Assembly (NCBI GenBank): GCA_043818215.1
Contig: JBDRGC010000479.1
Location: forward strand, 1 to 13,152
Origin: JBDRGC01 sp043818215
GTDB taxonomy: Bacteria > Chloroflexota > Anaerolineae > Anaerolineales > UBA11858
Direction of reading: 5' to 3'
DNA length: 13,152 bases
Under the pieces are notes generated by a model that was not told the origin of the DNA, did not search any database, and saw only the letters and a program-made list of their open reading frames with translations. The position numbers were made by a program, and so were the translations under genes. Shown one piece after another: positions 5,529-11,414 of this stretch. Position 1 is the stretch's first letter. The number at the start of each line of letters is the position of its first letter.

Positions 5529-5686
5529 TTATCGACGATGGGGGGATTGGACGGTAAGATTGGTGCAAAGATATAGTGTAAAAGGAATACGCCATGAAGA
5601 AACCCAAAAAAATATCTGAAATCGCAGCTCCCTACAAAGTCGAAAAAGAACGTCTCAACCTGTACCTGCCCAAGTCGTTGGTGGAA
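5526..5686 (+). repeat. 5' repeat of the vapBC duplication, copy 1
   Basis: It is paired with 6761-6922. The 68-bp promoter/leader part differs at roughly eight positions, and the first 31 codons of the antitoxin gene (5594-5686) are identical to 6830-6922. Similarity falls sharply after codon 31. Confidence 0.9.
5532..5560 (+). promoter_or_regulatory. vapBC copy 1 promoter
   Basis: TCGACG (5532-5537) and TAAGAT (5555-5560) are separated by 17 bp. The second copy has the better -35, TTGACG, at the same place, so copy 1 carries a one-base change that should weaken its promoter. Transcription would start about 27 nt before ATG 5594, and an AAAGGA ribosome-binding site lies within that leader. 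Confidence 0.5.
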
Positions 5687-5917
5687 GAACTGCGAGCACG
5701 TGTCCCCGCGCGGGAGCGGACGCAGTTCATCGCCGATGTGCTGGAACGGGAGTTGCGAAGAATTCGATTGAAGGCTGCAATTGAGGCTTCCGCAGGAGCC
5801 TGGAAGGACGAAGATCACCCCGAAATGGCAACCGGAGCCGACATTGACCGCTGGATCGAGGAGCAGCGCAGAATAGGTACTCGCGATTGGTCGGAAGAAT
5901 GGAACCGCAATGACTGA
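5594..5917 (+). CDS. vapB: Ribbon-helix-helix antitoxin, VapB-like
   Basis: The protein has 107 aa. After a basic start (MKKPKKISEIAAPYKVEK), residues 20-56 form a ribbon-helix-helix DNA-binding unit: the strand ERLNLYLPKSLVEEL, then RERTQFIADVLERELRRI. The acidic, tryptophan-rich tail (WKDEDHP at about 71-77, DIDRWIEE, DWSEEW) is the likely toxin-binding part. It should neutralise the PIN toxin encoded next and repress the operon. It starts 8 nt after an AAAGGA ribosome-binding site and overlaps vapC by 8 bp, the usual coupling of such pairs. Its first 31 codons are identical in DNA to those of the second copy at 6830, while the rest is clearly diverged. Confidence 0.85.
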   Translation: MKKPKKISEIAAPYKVEKERLNLYLPKSLVEELRARVPARERTQFIADVLERELRRIRLKAAIEASAGAWKDEDHPEMATGADIDRWIEEQRRIGTRDWSEEWNRND

Positions 5918-6323
5918 TCATCTGCTAGACTCAGGGATATTGATTCGTCATTTGCGTGACCAGCGCGATTATGTGGCACTGGTTGATCGATTGTCAGACG
6001 AGGGAGACCTTTTTATTGCATCCTTCACCCGCCTGGAGATCGTGCGCGGGATGCGAAAGCGCGAACGGCAGGACACTTTCGAATTGATGGATTCGATGTT
6101 CACGTTGCCGATGGATCATATCATCGCCGATCAGGCTGGCGAGTTGATTCAATCATGGCGCACCCGCGGGATTACTCTGGGGGATGCAGACGCGGTGATT
6201 GCAGCCTCAGCCATCGCATACGAGCTTGACCTGATCACCACCAACGCCCGTCATTTCCCCATGCCGGAGTTGACTGTCTGGCAGGCGGATGAGGTGGGGA
6301 ATTTGAGCATTTACGAGCATTGA
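5910..6323 (+). CDS. vapC: PIN-domain toxin, VapC-like ribonuclease
   Basis: The protein has 137 aa, the normal length for VapC. The PIN-domain acidic residues can be placed at Asp7 (HLLDSGILI), Glu43 (TRLEIVRG) and Asp92/Asp94 (LGDADAVIAASA), with the family's TTNARHF motif at 110-116. VapC proteins are Mg-dependent endoribonucleases that cut tRNA or rRNA; the target here is unknown. ATG 5910 overlaps the antitoxin gene by 8 bp. A 226-bp transposon begins 10 bp after its stop and separates it from its terminator. Its last third is nearly identical in DNA to the tail of the broken second copy (7256-7357). Confidence 0.88.
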   Translation: MTDHLLDSGILIRHLRDQRDYVALVDRLSDEGDLFIASFTRLEIVRGMRKRERQDTFELMDSMFTLPMDHIIADQAGELIQSWRTRGITLGDADAVIAASAIAYELDLITTNARHFPMPELTVWQADEVGNLSIYEH

Positions 6324-6324
6324 G

Positions 6325-6333
6325 AAGTGATTT
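6325..6333 (+). repeat. Target-site duplication, left copy (AAGTGATTT)
   Basis: It is identical to 6560-6568, and it occurs once at 7359-7367 in the uninterrupted paralogous flank. This establishes it as a duplicated 9-bp target. Confidence 0.93.
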
Positions 6334-6559
6334 GGGTGTGTTTTATTTGATTTGGAGTGAAACATTTCGCCGGTTGAGTAGCCGATGCTTTTCCGGGGTA
6401 TACCTATGCAGGCACTGGGCAATTGCACCGTAACGCAAGTGCTGGTGTCGAAACCCAAAAATGTCGCTTTGACCAAGTAATATCGCTCGATTTCGATACA
6501 GGCGACGAAAAACATATCGCCCACTCAATCAGCGCTTTCAAATGAAATGAAACACACCC
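6334..6559. mobile_element. 226-bp miniature inverted-repeat transposable element (MITE)
   Basis: The terminal inverted repeats are 6334-6354 and 6539-6559. Each starts GGGTGTGTTT, and they match at 19 of 21 positions. Nine-bp direct repeats AAGTGATTT flank both sides. The paralogous sequence at 7359-7367 is the empty site. There is no credible coding region inside; the short open frames on the minus strand look like chance. It must have been moved by a transposase encoded elsewhere that makes 9-bp target duplications. The parent family cannot be named from the ends alone. It fills nearly half of the 506-bp gene-free stretch 6324-6829. Confidence 0.93.
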
Positions 6560-6568
6560 AAGTGATTT
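6560..6568 (+). repeat. Target-site duplication, right copy (AAGTGATTT)
   Basis: This is the right-hand partner of 6325-6333 and lies directly against the GGGTGTG terminus of the MITE. Confidence 0.93.
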
Positions 6569-6576
6569 ACGTACAT

Positions 6577-6609
6577 AAAATCCCCGCATGTTTCAACCTC
6601 CGGGATTTT
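6577..6609 (+). terminator. Likely vapC copy 1 terminator
   Basis: AAAATCCC (6577-6584) pairs with GGGATTTT (6602-6609) around a 17-nt loop, followed by CTCGTTT. The A- and T-flanked stem could work in both directions. It is conserved at 7376-7408. In copy 1 the MITE has moved it about 250 bp away from the vapC stop. Confidence 0.55.
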
Positions 6610-6705
6610 CTCGTTTAAAGACGTTTGCTGAGGTTTCTTGTGCTGTCTTGCCAGTCCCACCAGCGCGGGTTAACAGAGAATCACTAGCCAGAAAGTCATC
6701 GCGAA

Positions 6706-6758
6706 AATTGGCATTTGCCAAAGGATCGCCGGCCGCGTTGATGTCGTACCGCTGATCG
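6706..6758 (+). other. Possible short relic of an MDR/oxidoreductase gene
   Basis: GGCCGCGTTGATGTC and the bases up to 6758 resemble 3824-3853 of the oxidoreductase, with about four mismatches in 30 bp; the encoded residues would be GRVDV.PLI. Weaker similarity may extend upstream to about 6706. It sits just before the second vapBC promoter. The stretch 6667-6760 shows nothing else. Confidence 0.3.
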
Positions 6759-6760
6759 AG

Positions 6761-6922
6761 TGCTTATTGACGATGGGGGGATAGGACGGTAAGATTGGTG
6801 CAAAGATAGAGCTGAAAAAGGAATGCGCTATGAAGAAACCCAAAAAAATATCTGAAATCGCAGCTCCCTACAAAGTCGAAAAAGAACGTCTCAACCTGTA
6901 CCTGCCCAAGTCGTTGGTGGAA
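6761..6922 (+). repeat. 5' repeat of the vapBC duplication, copy 2
   Basis: It is paired with 5526-5686 and includes the promoter, leader and first 31 antitoxin codons. Confidence 0.9.
6767..6795 (+). promoter_or_regulatory. vapBC copy 2 promoter
   Basis: TTGACG (6767-6772) and TAAGAT (6790-6795) are separated by 17 bp. Its -35 is one base closer to consensus than that of copy 1. Confidence 0.55.
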
Positions 6923-7153
6923 AATTTACGGCAGTATGTGCCTCATCGCGAACGCACACAATTCGTTGCAGATGTGTTAGAACGTGAGTTGTATCGCATC
7001 CGACTGCACGAGGCGTTGGATAAATCGTATGGTGCCTGGAAAGACGAAGATCACCCAGAACTGGCAACTGGTGAAGATATCGACCGCTGGATCGAAGAAG
7101 GGCGCAAAACGCTGACCCGTGATTGGTCAGAGGAATGGGGGCGGAATGAGTGA
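6830..7153 (+). CDS. vapB: Ribbon-helix-helix antitoxin, VapB-like, second copy
   Basis: The protein has 107 aa, the same length as the copy at 5594. Residues 1-31 are identical and their DNA is identical too. From residue 32 (NLRQYVPHRERTQFVADVLERELYRI) the DNA diverges strongly, but the protein keeps the ribbon-helix-helix and the WKDEDHPELATGEDIDRWIEE tail. Changes in the helix and tail may alter operator and toxin specificity. The reading frame is intact, although its toxin gene, which overlaps it by 8 bp, is broken. The protein could therefore act as a free antitoxin, possibly against the VapC at 5910. That cross-action is a hypothesis. Confidence 0.8.
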   Translation: MKKPKKISEIAAPYKVEKERLNLYLPKSLVENLRQYVPHRERTQFVADVLERELYRIRLHEALDKSYGAWKDEDHPELATGEDIDRWIEEGRKTLTRDWSEEWGRNE

Positions 7154-7357
7154 TTCCCTGCTGGATTCTAGTATATTGATCCGTTACCTGCGCAGGACGC
7201 GGGGATACCACGAGTTGTTGCACAATTTGGGAAACAGTGGATGGCTTTATATTGCGAGCTTGACTTGATCACCACCAACGCCCGTCATTTTCCCATGCCG
7301 GAGTTGACTGTCTGGCAGGCGGATGAGGTGGGGAATTTGAGCATTTATGAGCACTGA
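7146..7357 (+). pseudogene. vapC: Broken VapC-like PIN toxin gene, second copy
   Basis: It starts as a normal toxin (MSDSLLDSSILIRYL, with the PIN Asp at residue 7), runs to YIAS and then stops at 7266-7268 after 40 residues. The sequence ELDLITTNARHF up to the normal C-terminus NLSIYEH reappears in the +1-shifted frame from 7256 to 7357. Against the copy at 5910, about 202 bp are missing, roughly residues 38-104, including the catalytic Glu and Asp pair. The junction falls on a short CGAGC/GCGAGC microhomology. The 5' part is diverged from copy 1, while the 3' part is nearly identical, so the break coincides with a change of ancestry. Confidence 0.9.
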
Positions 7358-7465
7358 GAAGTGATTTACGTACATAAAATCCCCGCATGTTTCAACCGCC
7401 GGGATTTTCTCGTTTAAAGACGTTTGCTGAGGTTTCTTGTGCCGTCTTGCAAGTCGCACCAGCGC
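7256..7465 (+). repeat. 3' repeat of the vapBC duplication, copy 2 (uninterrupted)
   Basis: It is paired with 6222-6333 + 6569-6666. It contains the empty MITE target AAGTGATTT at 7359-7367 and the terminator-like stem at 7376-7408. Confidence 0.9.
7376..7408 (+). terminator. Likely terminator after the broken vapC
   Basis: AAAATCCC (7376-7383) pairs with GGGATTTT (7401-7408), followed by CTCGTTT. It is the counterpart of 6577-6609 and lies 18 bp after the vapC stop, which shows the original spacing. Confidence 0.55.
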
Positions 7466-7552
7466 CAGCAATCTCACCGCAACGCTTGCATCCTGCAACC
7501 GAAGGGAGTGTTGAAGAAACGCCAAGTTCGATTCGCAAGCCCTGAAAAAGGC

Positions 7553-7561
7553 TGGTATAAT
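7553..7561 (+). promoter_or_regulatory. Extended -10 promoter of the LysM gene
   Basis: TGGTATAAT is a perfect extended -10, with a weak -35 at best. The leader would be about 85 nt. It contains AGCCCG (7619-7624) and CGGGCT (7636-7641), which could form a small stem before the ribosome-binding site. Confidence 0.6.
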
Positions 7562-7652
7562 CGCCGCTGCGCTGGCAACCTGCTGGGAAGATAGGCTCTT
7601 CGGGAATTACTGTGGTCAAGCCCGAAAGATATTGCCGGGCTGACAGGAAAGA

Positions 7653-8810
7653 ATGCTTATGAGTCCTGAAAATTCTTCAACAACGAAACTTTGTCCTACC
7701 TGCGGTACGCGTCTCAGCGAGGATGCCACCCGGTGTTTGGTTTGCGGCAGTGAGTTTGCAGTCAATGGAGAAACATCCGCTAAAGCATCCAAATCTGTGC
7801 GGGGCAGCCGAATGCCGAAGATCACCCTCAGCCTGCCGGTGGCGGTTGGCTTGCTGGCATTGTTCTTGACCGTTGGCGCAGTGATGGTTTTCTTTGCGTT
7901 ACAACGAACGGGACGCGTGGTAGAGCCTACCGTGACACCCACATTGACACTGACTGTCACACCATCGCTGACCCCTACCCCCGCTACACCGACTGTGACC
8001 GCCACGCCGCAACCCACAGCCACTCCCTTCACTTACATTGTAAATGTAGGCGATACGTGCAGCGGCATCGCGGCGGCCTTCGATATTTCGATCCAGAGCA
8101 TCGTGCGCACCAACAGCCTGCCGGCAGATTGTGCCACATTGTACGAAGGGCAGGAACTGCTGATTCCATTTCCGACACCTACAGCGTCTCCTTTCCCGAC
8201 AGCAACTTTGAGTGAGGCTGATGCTGAGTGGGAACGCTGTGAAAAAGTGTATTACGAAGTTCAAGAAAAAGATACATTGAGCAGCATTTCTATCAACTAC
8301 GCTGTCCCGATGGAAGCCATAAAAGAATTCAACGGGATGGTCAACAACACAGTATATTCTGGTAGAACCATTATCATCCCACTATGTGAACGCGCTGCGA
8401 CCCCAGGGCCATCCCCTACTCCAACACCGCCGCCACCTTACCCGGCCCCGAGTCTGCTCCTGCCGGTTGATGGGTCTCACTTTACCCTAAATGACGATAA
8501 CGTGACTCTGCAATGGGCCGCCGTAGGTGCGCTCAACGACAATGATGCCTACGCCGTCACGGTAGAAGACATCACTGATGGAACGGGACGCAAGTTGGTA
8601 GGCTATGAGAAAGACACAAAGTTCATAGTTCCTGCATCCTTCCGCTCGACAGAGAATATACCCCATGTGTATCGCTGGTGGGTGATGACGGCCCGCCAGG
8701 TGGGAACCGACGAATCCGGCAACCCCATTTGGGATACTGCCGGGGCAGCTAGCATCCGGCGGGCGTTCACCTGGACAGGTAAGGCACCGGAGGCCACGCC
8801 CACCCCTTGA
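7653..8810 (+). CDS. Membrane-anchored protein: zinc ribbon, TM segment, two LysM domains
   Basis: The protein has 385 aa. An N-terminal zinc ribbon (CPTCG at 14-18, CLVCG at 28-32; four Cys) is followed by one membrane segment (about 58-83). A Thr/Pro-rich stalk (about 91-126), LysM 1 (about 127-173) and LysM 2 (about 199-244) come next. A second Pro-rich spacer leads to a beta-rich C-terminal domain (about 264-375) with Trp-rich strands. LysM modules bind peptidoglycan or other GlcNAc polymers, so the outside part probably holds the cell wall while the zinc ribbon faces the cytoplasm. Extra cysteines in the LysM parts (136/160, 196/245) may form disulphides. An AGGA at 7644-7647 precedes ATG 7653; ATG 7659 is also possible. 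Its actual role is unknown. Confidence 0.85.
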   Translation: MLMSPENSSTTKLCPTCGTRLSEDATRCLVCGSEFAVNGETSAKASKSVRGSRMPKITLSLPVAVGLLALFLTVGAVMVFFALQRTGRVVEPTVTPTLTLTVTPSLTPTPATPTVTATPQPTATPFTYIVNVGDTCSGIAAAFDISIQSIVRTNSLPADCATLYEGQELLIPFPTPTASPFPTATLSEADAEWERCEKVYYEVQEKDTLSSISINYAVPMEAIKEFNGMVNNTVYSGRTIIIPLCERAATPGPSPTPTPPPPYPAPSLLLPVDGSHFTLNDDNVTLQWAAVGALNDNDAYAVTVEDITDGTGRKLVGYEKDTKFIVPASFRSTENIPHVYRWWVMTARQVGTDESGNPIWDTAGAASIRRAFTWTGKAPEATPTP

Positions 8811-8830
8811 AAATTGGGCGAACTAACGAA

Positions 8831-8865
8831 AAACCCCTCTTGCTGAAGACTTGCAAGAGGGGTTT
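8831..8865 (+). terminator. Strong, probably bidirectional terminator
   Basis: A perfect 13-bp stem (8831-8843 with 8853-8865) with a 9-nt loop is followed by CTTTATT on the plus strand and, reading the other way, by a T-rich run. It ends the LysM gene, and could also end scpB transcripts arriving on the minus strand. Confidence 0.92.
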
Positions 8866-8916
8866 CTTTATTAGTAGTAGCGCAAAAGTCGGCAGGATGC
8901 TTACACCTCATGAAAA

Positions 8917-8960
8917 CGTGAAGCGTGAAACGTGAAGCGTGGAGCGGGGAGCGGGGAGCG
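8917..8960 (+). repeat. Heptamer array drifting from CGTGAAG to CGGGGAG
   Basis: Six 7-bp units read CGTGAAG, CGTGAAA, CGTGAAG, CGTGGAG, CGGGGAG, CGGGGAG, plus CG. The word changes stepwise along the array while the period stays at 7. It shares its word with 1177-1204 and lies 20 bp beyond the scpB stop codon. Confidence 0.93.
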
Positions 8961-8979
8961 CGAAAAATTCACGCCTCAC

Positions 8980-9570
8980 TCAATCTTTGAGAATGCGCTC
9001 ATCCTCAAGATTTCCATTCTTGCCATTGTCCGAGATTTCTTCGATATTCAGCGGGGGCAATTCTTCCAGGGAGGTGAGGCCGAAATGCCCCAGGAATTCG
9101 GGGGTGGTGCTGTACAAAATAGGACGTCCCGGCCCCTCAGCCCGGCCTACTTCCTGGATAAGCCCTTTGCTTAGCAGGGTTTTCAATACACCGTCACTGT
9201 TCACTCCGCGGATAGAGTCCACATGCGGGCGGGTGACCGGTTGCTGGTAAGCAATGATCGACATAGTTTCCAGGGCAGCGCGGCTCAATCGGCTGGTAGC
9301 CTCCAAACCCAGAAAGTGTTCCACCAAGGATGCTGTTTCGGGAGCGGTGACCAATTGCACTCGTCCGCTGTGGCGCTGCAAACGGATGCCTCTTTCCTGG
9401 TATTGGGCTTCCAACTCTGCAAGTTCTTTTTCCACTATGCGAGCGGTGACTCCCAGGGAGGATGCCAATTGTGAAGATGTGACCGCTCCCGGAGCAACAA
9501 ACAGCAAAGCCTCGACGCAGGCGATCAAATTAAGGGTGGTTTCTGTTGTAGGTTGAATTTGTTCTGTCAT
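8980..9570 (-). CDS. scpB: Segregation and condensation protein B
   Basis: The protein has 196 aa, the usual ScpB size. ScpB is the winged-helix kleisin partner that works with ScpA and SMC in chromosome condensation and segregation. The signature blocks are all present: ACVEALLFVAPGAVT near the start, then LSRAALETMSIIAYQQPVTR, IRGVNSDGVLKTLLSKGLI, GRAEGPGRPILYSTTPEFL and FGLTSLEELPPL. ATG 9570 was chosen over the upstream in-frame codon at 9654 because family similarity begins only after MTEQIQ; no Shine-Dalgarno is evident. The usual partner scpA is not in this window. The gene is divergent from the lipoprotein gene. Confidence 0.93.
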   Translation of the reverse strand: MTEQIQPTTETTLNLIACVEALLFVAPGAVTSSQLASSLGVTARIVEKELAELEAQYQERGIRLQRHSGRVQLVTAPETASLVEHFLGLEATSRLSRAALETMSIIAYQQPVTRPHVDSIRGVNSDGVLKTLLSKGLIQEVGRAEGPGRPILYSTTPEFLGHFGLTSLEELPPLNIEEISDNGKNGNLEDERILKD

Positions 9571-9578
9571 GCTATAAT
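9570..9578 (+). promoter_or_regulatory. Possible extended -10 for the lipoprotein gene
   Basis: TGCTATAAT on the plus strand overlaps the scpB start codon. If used, it gives the lipoprotein operon a leader of about 220 nt carrying the hairpins at 9647-9666 and 9669-9752. A chance match is possible. Confidence 0.3.
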
Positions 9579-9646
9579 CGGGGTTTGAATATTGCAAAGT
9601 ATTGGTGAGTATACAAGTAGCTTTGAAATAGAACGCGGACACTTGT

Positions 9647-9666
9647 ACCTGCATCCAAGTGCAGGT
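9647..9666. promoter_or_regulatory. Palindrome between divergent scpB and lipoprotein genes
   Basis: ACCTGCA (9647-9653) and TGCAGGT (9660-9666) form a perfect 7-bp inverted repeat with a 6-bp centre. ACTTG/CAAGT nearby (9641-9660) gives a competing fold. The position suits an operator or a leader hairpin. Confidence 0.4.
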
Positions 9667-9668
9667 GT

Positions 9669-9752
9669 AACACGGATTTAGCGGATTTACGCGGATTATA
9701 TATTAAATATTAAAAATCCGTGTCGATCCGCTTAATCCGTGTCATCCGTGTT
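9669..9752. repeat. CACGGAT/GCGGAT-type hairpin repeat
   Basis: AACACGGAT (9669-9677) pairs with ATCCGTGTT (9744-9752). In between, GCGGATTT units face AATCCG and ATCCG units across an A/T-only spacer. It has the same design as 2457-2531 and 12403-12484. Confidence 0.8.
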
Positions 9753-9805
9753 CTATGCATCCTGTGGTGAAGAACCACAAATTGTCAAAGACGAAACGTA
9801 ACGAC

Positions 9806-11404
9806 ATGCGATTATACCATTCAACCCTTATCATCATCGGATTGGCTTTCCTGCTCTTAAGTGCGTGCGCAGCGCCTCCGGCGACGCAGGCTCAAGTAGT
9901 GGCCCAGATCATTGCGGATGGGCAGGTTTTTCGGGTTCGAATGCTCCCCGGTACCACGGTTCAAGAAGCCCTGGATGCCCTGGAACTCTCCCTCGGGTCA
10001 CTGGATCGAGTTGAACCGCCTGACTTTACTGTTTTGGCTAACGAAACTGAAGTCATTGTTACCCGGGTTCGGGAGGAGTTCGAAGTCGAGCAGGTCGTGA
10101 TCCCCTACGAGAAGCAGCTCCAACCGAGTGAATTCCTGTCCGTAGATGAGACGCAGCCGCTTCAATTGGGAGATAGTGGCTTGCAAGAAATCACCTACCG
10201 GCGGGTGTTCGAAGACGGGGTGGAGGTGTCTAAAACCCCCATCAAGTCTGTGATTGTGAAAGAAGCGGTAGCCCAGATCATGTTGGTGGGTGTGCAAACC
10301 TCGCATACTCCTCTCCCCATCCCCGGGAGGCTGGTGTATCTCTCGGATGGGAACGCCTGGATGTTGGAAGTGACAACCGCCAACCGCAGTCCTGTGGTCA
10401 GCACCGGTGACCTCGACGGACGCGTATTTTCGCTTTCTGGCGATGGCGAATGGCTTTTATTCACCCGCCGTGCTGAGGCCGGAGATGTGATCAACACCCT
10501 TTGGGCTGTACAGGTCGGCAACCCCGAATTCGAAATAGATATGCAAGTAGAGAACGTGGTACACTTTGCCGATTGGGAACCGGGTTCCGACTCCCGGATC
10601 GCTTTCTCGACGGTCGAATCCCGGCAGGCGGCCCCCGGTTGGCAGGCCAATAACGATCTGAGCTTGCGCAATTTCAGCATCAACGGCTGGATGGCGCGCC
10701 CGGAAGTGGTGGTAGAAACCAATTCGGGTGGTGTGTACGGCTGGTGGGGCACCGATTTTGTTTACGCTCCCGATTACCTGCGGCTGGCTTACGCCGGGCC
10801 AGACCGGGTCGGCGTGCTGGATTTGGCGCTGGAAACACAGACCACGGTGTTAGAAATTACTCCGCTGCAAACCCGTAGCGATTGGGCCTGGGTTCCGGGA
10901 GTTCAGTGGGGGCCGGATGGCAAGGTGCTTTATACGGTCAATCACGCCCCTCCTCCAGGGGCTGTTTTGCCAGAAGAATCACCTATTTTCGATCTAACAG
11001 CCATTCCTTTGGAAATGGGATCGCCGGTTGCGTTAGTCTTGCAGGTTGGCATGTTCGCCTATCCGCTGCCCTCACCTTTGCAGCCCCATCCATCGGGCGA
11101 AAATGCCTACCAGGTTGCATATCTACAGGCCATCTTCCCCACCCAAAGCGACACCAGCCGCTATCGCCTGATGGTCATGGATCGTGACGGCTCGAACCAA
11201 CGAGAACTTTTCCCACCCTCAGAAGCGCTGGGCATCGAGCCGCAGCGGGAATGGGGGGTCTGGTCGCCGGAGCCTTTGGGGGGCAGCGGAAACTACACGC
11301 TGGCGATCCTCTATCAAGGCAATATCTGGCTGGTGGATGCCGCCACCGGCGAAGCCTGGCAGGTCACCGGCGACGGGCGTATCAATCGAGTGGATTGGAG
11401 ATAA
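9806..11404 (+). CDS. Lipoprotein with DUF348-like, G5-like and beta-propeller regions
   Basis: The protein has 532 aa. The signal peptide MRLYHSTLIIIGLAFLLLSAC ends in a lipobox (LLSAC, lipidated Cys21), so the product is secreted and membrane-anchored. Residues 27-70 (VVAQIIADGQVFRVRMLPGTTVQEAL) resemble the DUF348 ubiquitin-like repeat of YabE and Rpf proteins. A G5-like domain follows at about 85-165 (IPYEKQLQPSE, then ITYRRVFEDGVEVSKTPI, ending in MLVGVQT). The rest, about 175-530, has repeated blades such as RLVYLSDGNAWML and VWSPEPLGGSGNY, like a TolB/WD40-type propeller. DUF348 and G5 modules are linked to cell-wall binding. ATG 9806 was preferred to 9755 because the signal peptide starts there. 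It ends 10 bp before the next gene, with which it is probably co-transcribed. Confidence 0.8.
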   Translation: MRLYHSTLIIIGLAFLLLSACAAPPATQAQVVAQIIADGQVFRVRMLPGTTVQEALDALELSLGSLDRVEPPDFTVLANETEVIVTRVREEFEVEQVVIPYEKQLQPSEFLSVDETQPLQLGDSGLQEITYRRVFEDGVEVSKTPIKSVIVKEAVAQIMLVGVQTSHTPLPIPGRLVYLSDGNAWMLEVTTANRSPVVSTGDLDGRVFSLSGDGEWLLFTRRAEAGDVINTLWAVQVGNPEFEIDMQVENVVHFADWEPGSDSRIAFSTVESRQAAPGWQANNDLSLRNFSINGWMARPEVVVETNSGGVYGWWGTDFVYAPDYLRLAYAGPDRVGVLDLALETQTTVLEITPLQTRSDWAWVPGVQWGPDGKVLYTVNHAPPPGAVLPEESPIFDLTAIPLEMGSPVALVLQVGMFAYPLPSPLQPHPSGENAYQVAYLQAIFPTQSDTSRYRLMVMDRDGSNQRELFPPSEALGIEPQREWGVWSPEPLGGSGNYTLAILYQGNIWLVDAATGEAWQVTGDGRINRVDWR

Positions 11405-11414
11405 GGACAACATC

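Larger units (their letters stand above)
6222..6666 (+). repeat. 3' repeat of the vapBC duplication, copy 1 (interrupted by the MITE)
   Basis: 6222-6333 plus 6569-6666 align with the continuous segment 7256-7465, with only a handful of differences (four in the first 110 bp). It covers the vapC tail, the terminator and further flank. The only large difference is the 226-bp element plus one 9-bp target copy, present here and absent there. Confidence 0.9.

Noticed and set aside
6343..6589. Small minus-strand frames within the MITE as a transposase remnant
   Set aside because: They have about 60 codons, no transposase motif and partly cross the element border into the target duplication.
6324..6829. 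Small RNA or tRNA gene in the gene-free stretch
   Set aside because: No cloverleaf or known RNA motif was seen. The stretch is explained by the MITE, the terminator, the duplicated flank and a promoter.
9571..9654. N-terminal extension of ScpB up to 9654
   Set aside because: The extra 28 residues show no family similarity and come from the intergenic control region.
9755..9805. ATG 9755 as the lipoprotein start
   Set aside because: It would place 17 charged residues before a complete signal peptide and lipobox that begin naturally at ATG 9806.
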